From Fischerella muscicola PCC 7414 (GTDB taxonomy: Bacteria; Cyanobacteriota; Cyanobacteriia; Cyanobacteriales; Nostocaceae), in NCBI RefSeq assembly GCF_000317205.1, contig NZ_AJLK01000078.1, positions 1 to 64,000 on the forward strand: a stretch of DNA of 64,000 nt, read 5' to 3'. The notes below the pieces were generated by a model. The model had not been told where the DNA came from. It ran no database searches and saw only the letters and a list, made by a program, of their open reading frames with translations. Positions 8,088 to 15,970 of this stretch are shown piece after piece (the first letter of the stretch is position 1; the number at the start of each line of letters is the position of its first letter). Both the position numbers and the translations under genes were made by a program.

Positions 8088-9782
8088 ATGACACTATTAT
8101 ATAAAGTGTGGAAGCGTTTGATAACTTATGTTAGAAGAACAGAAGAACAAGAGATATCAAATCTAACGGGTCTTGAACTCAAAGGGGTTTTCCCTTTAGT
8201 AAAAATTAATAATCCTCAAAATAATTTAAGAGAATTGCTATCACCTGAACAATTGCAACAAAGTTTGGCAGAATGGACAAAAAATAACAATTCATTGAAT
8301 ATTAAAATCAGCGATCGCCAATTAGATGAGAACATTTATGATTTATTAGGAAATACTGCATTAAAAATTGAAGTTGTGCAAGCAGTAATGCAGAGGTTGG
8401 TTGCTAGTAATGATTTTCGACCTGTACTGTTATTTCAGCGTTTAGAAGATTTTTATCGGCGTTGGTGTGAGGGGGTATTTGTAGATGCAGCACCTAGTGA
8501 AAATTTACCCCAAAAAAAGATGTTGCAGTTGCAAGCGCAAAATATTGCGATCGGACTACGACAGGTAGACATCAATGCAGGACTAAATGTGTTGATTTTA
8601 CTGTTGGAGTTGCATCGCTATGCCCAACAGCGAGATGACCTCAAAGCCCAAATAATTTTCTATCCCTCTGGTCAACGGCACAAAGATAATTTTTTTACAT
8701 CCCAACTCCTGCGTGTCATCAATTATAGCGATGCGATCGAAATAGGTAATTTTTGTAGTGTTGTTGGGGAATTCCTTCAAGGCAATAACTTTAGCGGTGC
8801 TTATCTTGGGGACGCAAACCTGACTGGTGTTAACTTCAGCGGTGCTAACCTCACTAGTGCTTATCTTGGGGATGCAAACCTGACTGGTGTTAACTTCAGT
8901 GGTGCTAATCTTGGCGATGCTAACCTTGGCGATGCTAACCTCAGTGGTGCTAACTTGACTGATGCTAATCTTAGGTGTGCTGATCTCAGCAGTACCAACC
9001 TCAGTGGTGCTAACCTGGCTGGTGCGGATCTTTACCGTGCTGACCTCAGTCACGCTGACCTCAGCAGCGCTAATCTCAGCGGTGCTGATCTTAGCCACGC
9101 TAACTTGACTAGTGCCAATCTCAGAGATGCAAAACTCAGCAGTAGCTATCTTAGTCACGCGATTCTCTTCGGTGCTAATCTCAGTGATGCGAACCTCAAC
9201 GGTGCTAACCTCAGCTATGCCGACCTTTGCCGCGCCGACCTCAGCGGTACAGACCTCAATCATGCTGATCTTAAAGGTAGTAACCTCAGCGACACCATTC
9301 TCTTTAGCACAAACCTGAGAAATGCTATTCTCATCGCCGCCGATCTCAGCTACGCCAAACTAAACGGTGCTAAACTCAACGGTGCTAACCTCAGAAGTGC
9401 AATTCTTTTGGGTGCAGACCTGGGTGGTGTAGATCTGACTGATGTAATTCTCAACGAAGCCGATCTCAGTGGCGTGGTTCTCAATGAAGCTGATCTTAGT
9501 GGTGCAGACATCAGCGATGCTATTCTCTTTGGTACTGACCTTAGTTACGCCAACCTCAGCAGCGCTAACCTCAGTGGTAGTAACTTGAGTGGTGCAATTC
9601 TCAGTGGTGCAGACCTCAGCTATACAAACCTGAGTTATGCGATTTTAGGCGGTGCAGACCTTAGCGACGCTAACCTAGAAAAAGTGACTTGGAATGAAAA
9701 TTTAGAGTGGGAAGATGTGCGTGGTTTAGATAAAGCGGTAAATGTGCCAGAAGCTTTAAAGCAGCAGTTGGGATTGGTGTAA
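8088..9782 (+). CDS. Pentapeptide-repeat protein with N-terminal helical domain
   Basis: A 564-residue protein. Residues 1-230 are a non-repetitive, mostly helical domain beginning MTLLYKVWKRLITYVRR; it contains RPVLLFQRLEDFYRRW and is seen in several cyanobacterial pentapeptide proteins. Residues about 231-545 are a near-uninterrupted run of A(N/D)LxG-type pentapeptides (SGANLTSAYLGDANL and similar), some 60 units, expected to fold as a right-handed quadrilateral beta-helix. It closes with a short tail (WNENLEWEDVRGLDKAV). There is no signal peptide, so it is probably cytoplasmic. Molecular function is unknown; pentapeptide helices mimic DNA in some proteins but nothing here shows that. The strong DNA repetition makes the opposite strand open for 660 bp, which is a shadow. 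Confidence 0.9.
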   Translation: MTLLYKVWKRLITYVRRTEEQEISNLTGLELKGVFPLVKINNPQNNLRELLSPEQLQQSLAEWTKNNNSLNIKISDRQLDENIYDLLGNTALKIEVVQAVMQRLVASNDFRPVLLFQRLEDFYRRWCEGVFVDAAPSENLPQKKMLQLQAQNIAIGLRQVDINAGLNVLILLLELHRYAQQRDDLKAQIIFYPSGQRHKDNFFTSQLLRVINYSDAIEIGNFCSVVGEFLQGNNFSGAYLGDANLTGVNFSGANLTSAYLGDANLTGVNFSGANLGDANLGDANLSGANLTDANLRCADLSSTNLSGANLAGADLYRADLSHADLSSANLSGADLSHANLTSANLRDAKLSSSYLSHAILFGANLSDANLNGANLSYADLCRADLSGTDLNHADLKGSNLSDTILFSTNLRNAILIAADLSYAKLNGAKLNGANLRSAILLGADLGGVDLTDVILNEADLSGVVLNEADLSGADISDAILFGTDLSYANLSSANLSGSNLSGAILSGADLSYTNLSYAILGGADLSDANLEKVTWNENLEWEDVRGLDKAVNVPEALKQQLGLV

Positions 9783-10215
9783 ACAGAAGGCAGGAGGCAG
9801 AAGGCAGAAGGAAACTTTAAGATTTAGTCATGCGTTATTTAACTAAATTATTTATTTTTGGTAAAGATTCTCAATCTATCTTGAAAATGGGTGTAGGGTG
9901 AAGATCAAAATTTTCATACTTGTTTCGTAGGATTTTCCCATGTGAAAAGCTTTGAGGCTCTCTCCAGGACGCTTACGCGTGTAGAAACTTTTCGCATAAT
10001 CCATGCATAGCGTAGCCTATGAAAAATGATTTATCCTCAGTAGTTTTGCGGATTTCAGATAGTTGATGATTTAGATATAACATAGAAGAATTACTGTCTG
10101 TCACAACAGATAACCACAAGAAAATCTCATAACAAGCATGAAAATACAACTCTTCCTACACCCCTATACTCTTACACCCATTTTGAGCTAGGATGCTTCC
10201 CTACAGTGTTTAAGT
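9783..10215. other. Spacer with heptad and palindromic repeats
   Basis: CAGAAGG-type heptads directly follow the pentapeptide gene. A GGGTGTAGGGTG tract near 9890 is mirrored in inverted sense near 10160-10187 (CACCCCTATACTCTTACACCC). A GCGTAGCCTA-type repeat lies near 10010. No gene was seen. Confidence 0.5.
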
Positions 10216-11313
10216 ATGCCCAATGACAACATTTTGCAGAATGCTGATGAGACTACCCTGGTTAATCAGATCAGTAACTACGTTTACCAAGCGATCGCTA
10301 CCATTCAAGAACAACAACCAGAGTTATTGCTAGAAAAGTATAGAAATATAGACTGGCGTAGTAGTCGCAATCAATCTGCATTTACAGCAAAATTAACAGA
10401 ATTACTCAATTCAAATTACGCTCACCATGCCTTATTTTCAGAACTGCAAAGATTTTTGAAAGTTCTCCTTACTCCCGAGTCTTTCAATTCATCTATATTA
10501 ATAAACTTACTAGATACAATTCGTCAATTATACTCTCATCACACAGAATCAGATAACTCATTGCTTCCTCAAAACCCAGAATTATCAAAGCAAATTTCAG
10601 TTATTAATCACACTCAAAATTTGCAAAATGTAGGTATAGCTATTTTACTGTTAGATGCAGAAAATCTACAAATAAATATTGAAGTAGAAAAATTTTTAAC
10701 AACGATTTGTGCTTGCTCCCTACAAGTTAAAATTGCCTTTGCGAATTGGCGTAGTCTCGGAAAATTTGATGTTGAACTGCATGAACGTGGTTATGAATTA
10801 ATTCATGTTCCACCAGGAAGAGACAATGCTGATGGTAAGATGATCGCTTTTGGTTCATCAATTTATGAGCGTTACCCAAAAGCGAAAGAAATCTTAGTTT
10901 GTTCAACAGATCATGTGATGACAAATCTCTGCAATCATCTTCAGCAAAATGGGTTGACGGTATATAGGGTGAGTAAACAAGGAGAAACTCTCACTGTATT
11001 GAATAGTAATACAGGTAAAATTATTAACTTTATAGCAAATATACCGTCACTGGACAAATTTATTAAACAACTTAAAAAAATCATCAAAGCCGAACAAAAA
11101 CGCACAAATAGTTATTGGATTCAACTAGCTAAAATTTCCCAAAGTTTTAAAAATCAATATCAAATAAGTATTAGCGAAGTGGTATATAAGCATTTCCCTG
11201 GGAAAAGAGCAAGAGATATTTTTATCAACTATCCTAATGAATTTGTCATTCATCAAATTGATGAAAAATCTGAGTTATATGTGGCACTATTTGAAATTGG
11301 TGACAGCCAATAA
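10216..11313 (+). CDS. NYN-domain (LabA-like) protein with LOTUS/OST-HTH domain
   Basis: A 365-residue protein. The N-terminal 135 residues are helical and unassigned. Residues about 137-275 form a NYN/PIN-like nuclease domain (GIAILLLDAENLQI with the first acidic residue; VCSTDHVMTNLCNHL with the later Asp), a fold of Mg-dependent RNases. Residues about 298-362 look like an OST-HTH/LOTUS RNA-binding domain (YWIQLAKISQSFKNQY...FPGKRARDIF). It ends GDSQ-TAA, and the next gene, another LOTUS domain, is in the same reading frame nine bases later. It may therefore be the front part of a single 470-residue protein interrupted by one nonsense codon. Family relatives act in RNA turnover or regulation; no specific target is visible. 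Confidence 0.82.
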   Translation: MPNDNILQNADETTLVNQISNYVYQAIATIQEQQPELLLEKYRNIDWRSSRNQSAFTAKLTELLNSNYAHHALFSELQRFLKVLLTPESFNSSILINLLDTIRQLYSHHTESDNSLLPQNPELSKQISVINHTQNLQNVGIAILLLDAENLQINIEVEKFLTTICACSLQVKIAFANWRSLGKFDVELHERGYELIHVPPGRDNADGKMIAFGSSIYERYPKAKEILVCSTDHVMTNLCNHLQQNGLTVYRVSKQGETLTVLNSNTGKIINFIANIPSLDKFIKQLKKIIKAEQKRTNSYWIQLAKISQSFKNQYQISISEVVYKHFPGKRARDIFINYPNEFVIHQIDEKSELYVALFEIGDSQ

Positions 11314-11322
11314 TTAGATAGT

Positions 11323-11616
11323 ATGGAGACAGTGCAGGAAAATAATATCCCCTCATGTTTAATGTCTCAGATTAAATCTAAAACTGATTTAGAAGAGGCA
11401 CTCAAACAAATTATAATTAATTTAACTATTAAAGCTCCTGGAAGTTACATTGATATTGGTACTTTAGGTAGTAAATTTAATCAGCAATACGGGAAACCAA
11501 TTACTGAGCAAATTAAAAGTTTACAGATTAGTGGTGGTTTTATTAAATTTTTAAAGTCGAGTACAATTTTTGTACTCAAGCAGAAAGAAAAAACATGGCA
11601 AGTAGCTGTTCGGTAA
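11323..11616 (+). CDS. Stand-alone LOTUS/OST-HTH domain protein
   Basis: A 97-residue product. After about 15 linker-like residues it is a single OST-HTH domain (KTDLEEALKQIIINL...YIDIGTLGSKFNQQYGKPI...SGGFIKFLKSS), a small winged-helix RNA-binding fold. It is exactly in frame with the preceding NYN/LOTUS gene: between TAA and ATG lie only TTA GAT AGT. No Shine-Dalgarno sequence precedes the ATG. Either the two are separate cistrons with translational coupling, or this is the C-terminal domain of one protein cut off by a stop. The domain call is good; its status as an independent gene is uncertain. Confidence 0.65.
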   Translation: METVQENNIPSCLMSQIKSKTDLEEALKQIIINLTIKAPGSYIDIGTLGSKFNQQYGKPITEQIKSLQISGGFIKFLKSSTIFVLKQKEKTWQVAVR

Positions 11617-11634
11617 GTCAACATTAACGCACTA

Positions 11635-12681
11635 CTACAAACTTAAATCTAATAAAGCATTTATACTTTCATTAGATAAATCGTATAGATATCTCACTTG
11701 TTTGATATTACTAAAATTTCGTTGAATAGATTTGCGATAAGTTGGATCGTAGTGACTATGTAAAATATCTTTTATAAATACTTCCCACTTTTCAGCATCA
11801 ATTAATTGATACCATTGATGTAATTTCTCCCAGCCATAACGATATTTGAGTTTTTCCAATTTTAATTTTAAAATATCAGGATATTCTACAAAATGGGAAT
11901 ATTTTTGTAAAAGAAACTTAATTCTGGCAGTGATTGGTAGTTGAATTTCTATACAACAAGCCTGTTTCATTTTCTCCCATAAAGACTTGGGTAAATAAAT
12001 TTTACCTATTTTCATACTTTCTGACTCTATCCAAATGGGTTGATTAGGATTAAAGCTTTGTAGTTGTTGTAAAAGTAATGATTCAAAGTACTTTTGTGAA
12101 GGCTGGGGTGAAAGTTTCTCTTGCCATTCTTCGCCTAACAGAGAACCACGATGCTGAGCTAGATTTTCTAAATCTAATACTTGAGCGCCACGTTCACGCA
12201 TTTTCTGTAAAATGTGGGTTTTGCCACTACCAGTGAAACCACATAGTATTTTATAGGTAAAATTTTTGGGCAATTCTTCTATTTGCTGACGTACATAAGC
12301 GCGATAAGTTTTGTAGCCGCCTTCCAGTAGTGTTACCCGCCAACCGATTTGACTAAGTACCAAAGCCATACTTAAAGAACGCTGTCCACCCCGCCAACAA
12401 TACACCAAAGGATGATATTGCTTTTCTTTGTTAGCAAAATGTTGAGTGATATGCTCAGAAAGATTTTTTGCTACCAAAGCCGCACCTACTTTCCTGGCTT
12501 GAAAAGGGTTAATTTGTTTGTATATTGTTCCTACTTCTACGCGTTCGGAATCATATAGTACAGGTAAATTAATTGCGCCAGGAATGTGATCTTCGCTAAA
12601 TTCTTGAGGAGAGCGAACGTCAATAATTTCACTGTAGGTTTCTTTCCAAGGTTGTTGAGTGTATGTAGGTAAAGGTGGCAT
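11635..12681 (-). CDS. mnmH: tRNA 2-selenouridine synthase (MnmH/SelU)
   Basis: A 348-residue protein with an N-terminal rhodanese domain (DVRSPQEFSEDHIPGAINLPV; active-site C95 in YCWRGGQRS) and a C-terminal P-loop domain (GFTGSGKT, residues 148-155). This arrangement defines MnmH, which converts 2-thiouridine at the tRNA wobble position (Lys, Glu, Gln) to 2-selenouridine, or geranylates it. No selD is in the window, so selenium supply cannot be judged. It converges with the LOTUS gene, the two stops lying about 18 bp apart. Length and motifs match the family. Confidence 0.94.
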   Translation of the reverse strand: MPPLPTYTQQPWKETYSEIIDVRSPQEFSEDHIPGAINLPVLYDSERVEVGTIYKQINPFQARKVGAALVAKNLSEHITQHFANKEKQYHPLVYCWRGGQRSLSMALVLSQIGWRVTLLEGGYKTYRAYVRQQIEELPKNFTYKILCGFTGSGKTHILQKMRERGAQVLDLENLAQHRGSLLGEEWQEKLSPQPSQKYFESLLLQQLQSFNPNQPIWIESESMKIGKIYLPKSLWEKMKQACCIEIQLPITARIKFLLQKYSHFVEYPDILKLKLEKLKYRYGWEKLHQWYQLIDAEKWEVFIKDILHSHYDPTYRKSIQRNFSNIKQVRYLYDLSNESINALLDLSL

Positions 12682-12813
12682 GTGATTTCGATATTAGAAA
12701 TAAATAATTGTTGGGAAATAAGGTTTATTTTCCTGATTTTAATAAATCGCATCAGGCTCCTATCAACACCTTAGCGTAGCTATAGCGCATTCCTAAATCA
12801 TTTGTGACAGACA

Positions 12814-12847
12814 AGATCCCCGACAAGTCCTGCGAAGTCGGGGATCT
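12814..12847. repeat. Dispersed palindrome, GATCCCCGAC family (copy 1)
   Basis: AGATCCCCGAC and GTCGGGGATCT arms around a short variable core. Other copies are at 20385, 42320 and 54929. Confidence 0.85.
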
Positions 12848-12910
12848 GGGCTTTGCAATTCTCACAAATCAGAAATAATAAACACTAAACACCCATCGAG
12901 TGGCATAGTA

Positions 12911-12935
12911 GTAAGGTGGGTAGTACCCACCCTAC
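12911..12935. repeat. Palindrome GGTGGGTAGTACCCACC
   Basis: A 17-bp near-perfect palindrome with flanks GTAA and CTAC that are also nearly complementary. It lies 26 bp before the four-helix-bundle start codon. It could be a REP-like element or an operator; repetition elsewhere was not seen in this window. Confidence 0.6.
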
Positions 12936-12960
12936 TATTTTTCAGGGGTATAAAATCAAA

Positions 12961-13317
12961 ATGACAGACTTTCGAGAACTCAGAGAATGGGAAAAAGCCC
13001 ATGAGTTAACAGTTGCAGTCTATGAAGCCACGCAGTCTTTCCCTGAAGAGGAATTACTGGGGTTAACGCAACAAATACGTTTAGCCTGTTCCGCAATCCC
13101 CGTGAAAATAGCCCAGGGATGCAATCGCGAAGACAGAGAAGATCAAGTTAATTTTCTGGAAATGGCAATGGATGCAGCAATTGAGGTAGAGTATTATCTT
13201 TTGCTGTGTTATGAATTGGATATGCTCGATTCTGCTGATTACGATCGCCTGGTTAGCAAGACAGTGGAAGCAAAAGAACTATTGGAATTGTTCATTGATA
13301 AGCTGAGCCATAGATAG
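12961..13317 (+). CDS. Four-helix-bundle protein (23S rRNA intervening-sequence protein family)
   Basis: A 118-residue, all-helical protein (MTDFRELREWEKAHELTVAVYEATQSFP...LACSAIPVKIAQGCNRE...FLEMAMDAAIEVEYYLLLCYELDML). This matches the S23/four-helix-bundle family first found in rRNA intervening sequences and related to the diversity-generating-retroelement accessory protein Avd. Here it is free-standing, with no rRNA, reverse transcriptase or variable repeat nearby. An ATG 45 bp upstream adds only spacer-like residues encoded by the palindrome, so the later ATG was chosen. Function unknown; probably nucleic-acid binding. Confidence 0.85.
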   Translation: MTDFRELREWEKAHELTVAVYEATQSFPEEELLGLTQQIRLACSAIPVKIAQGCNREDREDQVNFLEMAMDAAIEVEYYLLLCYELDMLDSADYDRLVSKTVEAKELLELFIDKLSHR

Positions 13318-13497
13318 TTAGTAGTTAGTGGTTGTTTGGTGTTTGTTGTTTGGAATCATTGACAACCAACAACCCTTCGGGTTCGCCAGTCCCCCTACCC
13401 TTACCTTAAGCCGCTACCTGCGGAAGCCGCTTCGCGTCTACGCGTCTACGTGACGGAGACCGCCTTTTTGGGGGGCTGGTCTCACCAACAACCAACA
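13318..13497. repeat. Composite repeat spacer
   Basis: GTTAGTAGTTAGTGG heptads are followed by a GC-rich repeat (about 13411-13466: CTGCGGAAGCCGCTTCGCGT, then ACGCGTCTACGTGACGGAGA). The same GTAGACGCG/GGCTTCCCGCAGG style of element appears inside the gene at 49903-51810 (near 51021-51052). Confidence 0.65.
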
Positions 13498-13512
13498 ATG
13501 AACAATAACGCA

Positions 13513-13971
13513 ATGATTAAACTCACTCCCCAACATTTGCAAATTATCTGTAGTCACGCCGAAGCAACTTACCCACAGGAGTGTTGCGGTATTATTTTCG
13601 GTCATCTAGCTGATGATGGCAAAACTGTAATCGAAATTATGCCCACGCAAAATGCTTGGAGTGCAGAAGCGGCGGCAGATTTCCCTGGTGATGAAATCAT
13701 CCACGAGAAGCAGCGCAGGTATGCGATCGCACCCCAAGTTATGTTACAAGCACAAAAAGAAGCACGGACACGCTCTATCGATATAATAGGTATTTATCAC
13801 TCTCATCCTGACTATCCAGCAATTCCTTCCGAATTTGATCGACTCTGTGCTTGGCAAGAATACTCTTACATAATAGTTTCTGTGGAAAATGGCAAAGCTG
13901 GTGAGATTAACAGCTGGTGTCTTGATGATCACCACCAGTTCCAACCAGAGACAATTGAAAAGTTACTTTAA
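13513..13971 (+). CDS. M67 family (JAMM/MPN) metallopeptidase
   Basis: A 152-residue protein with a complete JAMM zinc-protease signature: E23 (QECCGIIFG) and H96-S-H98-P...S106-x-x-D109 in IYHSHPDYPAIPSEFD. Bacterial members cleave the C-terminus of sulfur-carrier or ubiquitin-like proteins (for example M. tuberculosis Mec acting on CysO) to expose the Gly-Gly tail. The next gene, 78 bp downstream on the same strand, is a MoeB/E1-like enzyme with a rhodanese domain, which supports a joint role in sulfur transfer. Starts at 13498 (MNNNAMIKL) or farther upstream are possible; the upstream extension is encoded by repeats, so MIKLTPQH was chosen. Confidence 0.88.
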   Translation: MIKLTPQHLQIICSHAEATYPQECCGIIFGHLADDGKTVIEIMPTQNAWSAEAAADFPGDEIIHEKQRRYAIAPQVMLQAQKEARTRSIDIIGIYHSHPDYPAIPSEFDRLCAWQEYSYIIVSVENGKAGEINSWCLDDHHQFQPETIEKLL

Positions 13972-14049
13972 AAACCACCAAGACACAAAGACACAAAGGG
14001 TATCGTTTTTGGGTAGGATATAAAGTCCGCGCTTCCTCATCTAACTGCT

Positions 14050-15222
14050 ATGCTAAATCCGAATTTGGATGAAATCCAGCTAACAAAAGACGATTACGAA
14101 CGCTACTCCCGACACCTAATTTTGCCGGAAGTAGGTGTAGAAGGACAAAAGCGCCTCAAAGCTGCTAGCGTACTGTGTATTGGTACGGGTGGACTGGGTT
14201 CACCGTTACTTTTATACCTGGCGGCGGCGGGTATTGGACGTATCGGTATTGTTGATTTCGATGTTGTCGATACTTCTAACCTACAGCGTCAGGTGATTCA
14301 CGGCACTTCTTGGGTGGGTAAACCCAAGATTGAATCAGCTAAGAATCGCATTCTCGAAATTAACCCCTATTGTCAGGTTGATCTTTACGAAACTCGTCTG
14401 AGTTCCGAAAACGCCCTTGACATCATTAGACCTTATGATGTTGTGGTTGATGGAACTGATAATTTCCCGACACGCTATCTGGTCAATGATGCTTGCGTGT
14501 TGTTGGATAAACCCAACGTCTACGGTTCTATTTTCCGCTTTGAAGGGCAAGCAACGGTATTTAACTACGAGGGTGGGCCAAATTATCGTGATTTGTACCC
14601 AGAACCCCCACCACCAGGGATGGTTCCTTCCTGTGCAGAAGGCGGTGTCTTGGGGATTTTACCAGGAATTATTGGTCTCATCCAGGCAACAGAAACTGTC
14701 AAAATCATTATGCGTCAGGGGAATACTTTAAGTGGACGCTTATTGTTGTACAATGCCTTAGAAATGAAATTCCGCGAATTGAAGTTGCGTCCTAACCCGG
14801 TACGTCCAGTAATAGAAAAGTTGATAGATTACGAACAATTCTGCGGTATTCCACAAGCGCAAGCAGAGGAGGCTAAACAGCAAATGGAACTTCCCGAAAT
14901 GACTGTGCAGGAATTGAAGCAATTGTTGGATAGCGATGCTGACAATTTTGTACTGCTGGATGTTCGCAACCCAAATGAATATGAAATTGCCAAGATCCCT
15001 GGTTCTGTATTAATACCTTTGCCTGATATTGAAAATGGTGATGGTGTTAACAAAGTTCAGGAACTGGTGAACGGTCATCGCTTGATTGTTCATTGTAAGT
15101 CGGGTATGCGTTCTGCAAAAGCTTTGGGAATTCTCAAGCAAGCGGGAATTGATGGTACAAACGTGAAGGGTGGAATTCTGGCTTGGAGCAAGGAAGTTGA
15201 TCCATCTGTGCCTACATATTAA
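14050..15222 (+). CDS. moeB: MoeB-type adenylyltransferase with C-terminal rhodanese domain
   Basis: A 390-residue E1-like enzyme that adenylates the C-terminal glycine of a small sulfur carrier (MoaD/ThiS type). A ThiF/MoeB fold occupies residues 15-265: nucleotide loop GTGGLGSP (45-52), DNLQRQ-like region STSNLQRQ near 75-82, and candidate catalytic C195 in VPSCAEGGVLG. The rhodanese domain (280-390) has active-site C349 (HCKSGMRS), giving a MOCS3-like architecture that can pass persulfide sulfur. The two CxxC zinc pairs of E. coli MoeB are absent (NYRDLYPEP and EQFCGIP instead). It follows the JAMM peptidase; no carrier-protein gene is adjacent. It could serve molybdopterin, thiamine or tRNA thiolation pathways. 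Confidence 0.9.
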   Translation: MLNPNLDEIQLTKDDYERYSRHLILPEVGVEGQKRLKAASVLCIGTGGLGSPLLLYLAAAGIGRIGIVDFDVVDTSNLQRQVIHGTSWVGKPKIESAKNRILEINPYCQVDLYETRLSSENALDIIRPYDVVVDGTDNFPTRYLVNDACVLLDKPNVYGSIFRFEGQATVFNYEGGPNYRDLYPEPPPPGMVPSCAEGGVLGILPGIIGLIQATETVKIIMRQGNTLSGRLLLYNALEMKFRELKLRPNPVRPVIEKLIDYEQFCGIPQAQAEEAKQQMELPEMTVQELKQLLDSDADNFVLLDVRNPNEYEIAKIPGSVLIPLPDIENGDGVNKVQELVNGHRLIVHCKSGMRSAKALGILKQAGIDGTNVKGGILAWSKEVDPSVPTY

Positions 15223-15408
15223 AGGCAGAGGGCAGTCCTGATGAAAAAATTTCACGAGCTTTGCCATGAAAAATCTCACCCCCTCCCCCTCTCCTTGCTA
15301 AGAAGAGGGGTGGCGTAGCCGGGGTGAGGTTACTGTCAAGGCAGAAGGCAAAGTTTTGTAAAGTGTAAGATGCACCAGGTTCTTTTTGATCTGTGTGCAT
15401 TTAATTAT

Positions 15409-15780
15409 TTAAGGGAGTTCAAAGTTATTGTAATGTGCGATCGCTTTTCTGACTTTACCATGACGATCAAATAACAACCATTCGACTGCACTTAATCCCA
15501 AGACTGACTTATAGTAAATGCAGAGGCTATCGATGCTGTAAAGCACTTCGATCAATTCAAAATGTAAGTCTGGTATTTTTTGCAGGGCTTGTTGCCAATA
15601 GGTTTTCACTGCTTCTTTACCATAGAGTGTTCCCGATGGTTCATTCATGATTTTGGTGATGAATGGTGTACTCATCTCAAAATCATCAGTGTAGTGTTCC
15701 AGAACCCGATTGAGATCATGGGAGTTCCATGCTGCAATCCATTCGTGGGCAAACTGATGGGCAGTTGCTTTAGTCAGCAT
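15409..15780 (-). CDS. SnoaL-like/NTF2-fold protein
   Basis: A 123-residue protein starting MLTKATAHQFAHEWIAAWNSHDLNRVLEHYTDDFEM, the standard SnoaL-like opening with the AWNSHDL/HYTDDFE pattern, then YGKEAVKTYWQQAL and a final strand AHYNNFEL. The fold is a small cone-shaped barrel used by polyketide cyclases, ketosteroid isomerases and many uncharacterised proteins. No substrate can be inferred. A start 114 bp upstream would add residues with no family match, encoded by a CGCAGAGGACACAGAG repeat, so the internal ATG at 15780 was chosen. Confidence 0.82.
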   Translation of the reverse strand: MLTKATAHQFAHEWIAAWNSHDLNRVLEHYTDDFEMSTPFITKIMNEPSGTLYGKEAVKTYWQQALQKIPDLHFELIEVLYSIDSLCIYYKSVLGLSAVEWLLFDRHGKVRKAIAHYNNFELP

Positions 15781-15970
15781 AAAAATTTTACTGTCTATTG
15801 TTTGTTTTACAAATAATTGTGATTCAAATGAACCGCAGAGGACACAGAGAAAGCAGAGGTGGTAACAGGGAGTAATCGCACTGTGCAAATCCAAATTTTT
15901 CTACCACAGGTGTGAGACACAATTAACTCAGTTTCTGCAACGATCGCGATGGAGAAATAGAGGGCAATAC

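Noticed and set aside
8598-9263. Minus-strand frame of 221 codons rich in (A/I)EVSTAE-like repeats
   Set aside because: It is the antisense shadow of the pentapeptide-repeat gene; the regular 15-bp repeat keeps the opposite frame open.
12537-12752. 71-codon minus-strand frame at the mnmH start
   Set aside because: It overlaps the mnmH 5' end in another frame and lacks family features; the mnmH frame is the coding one.
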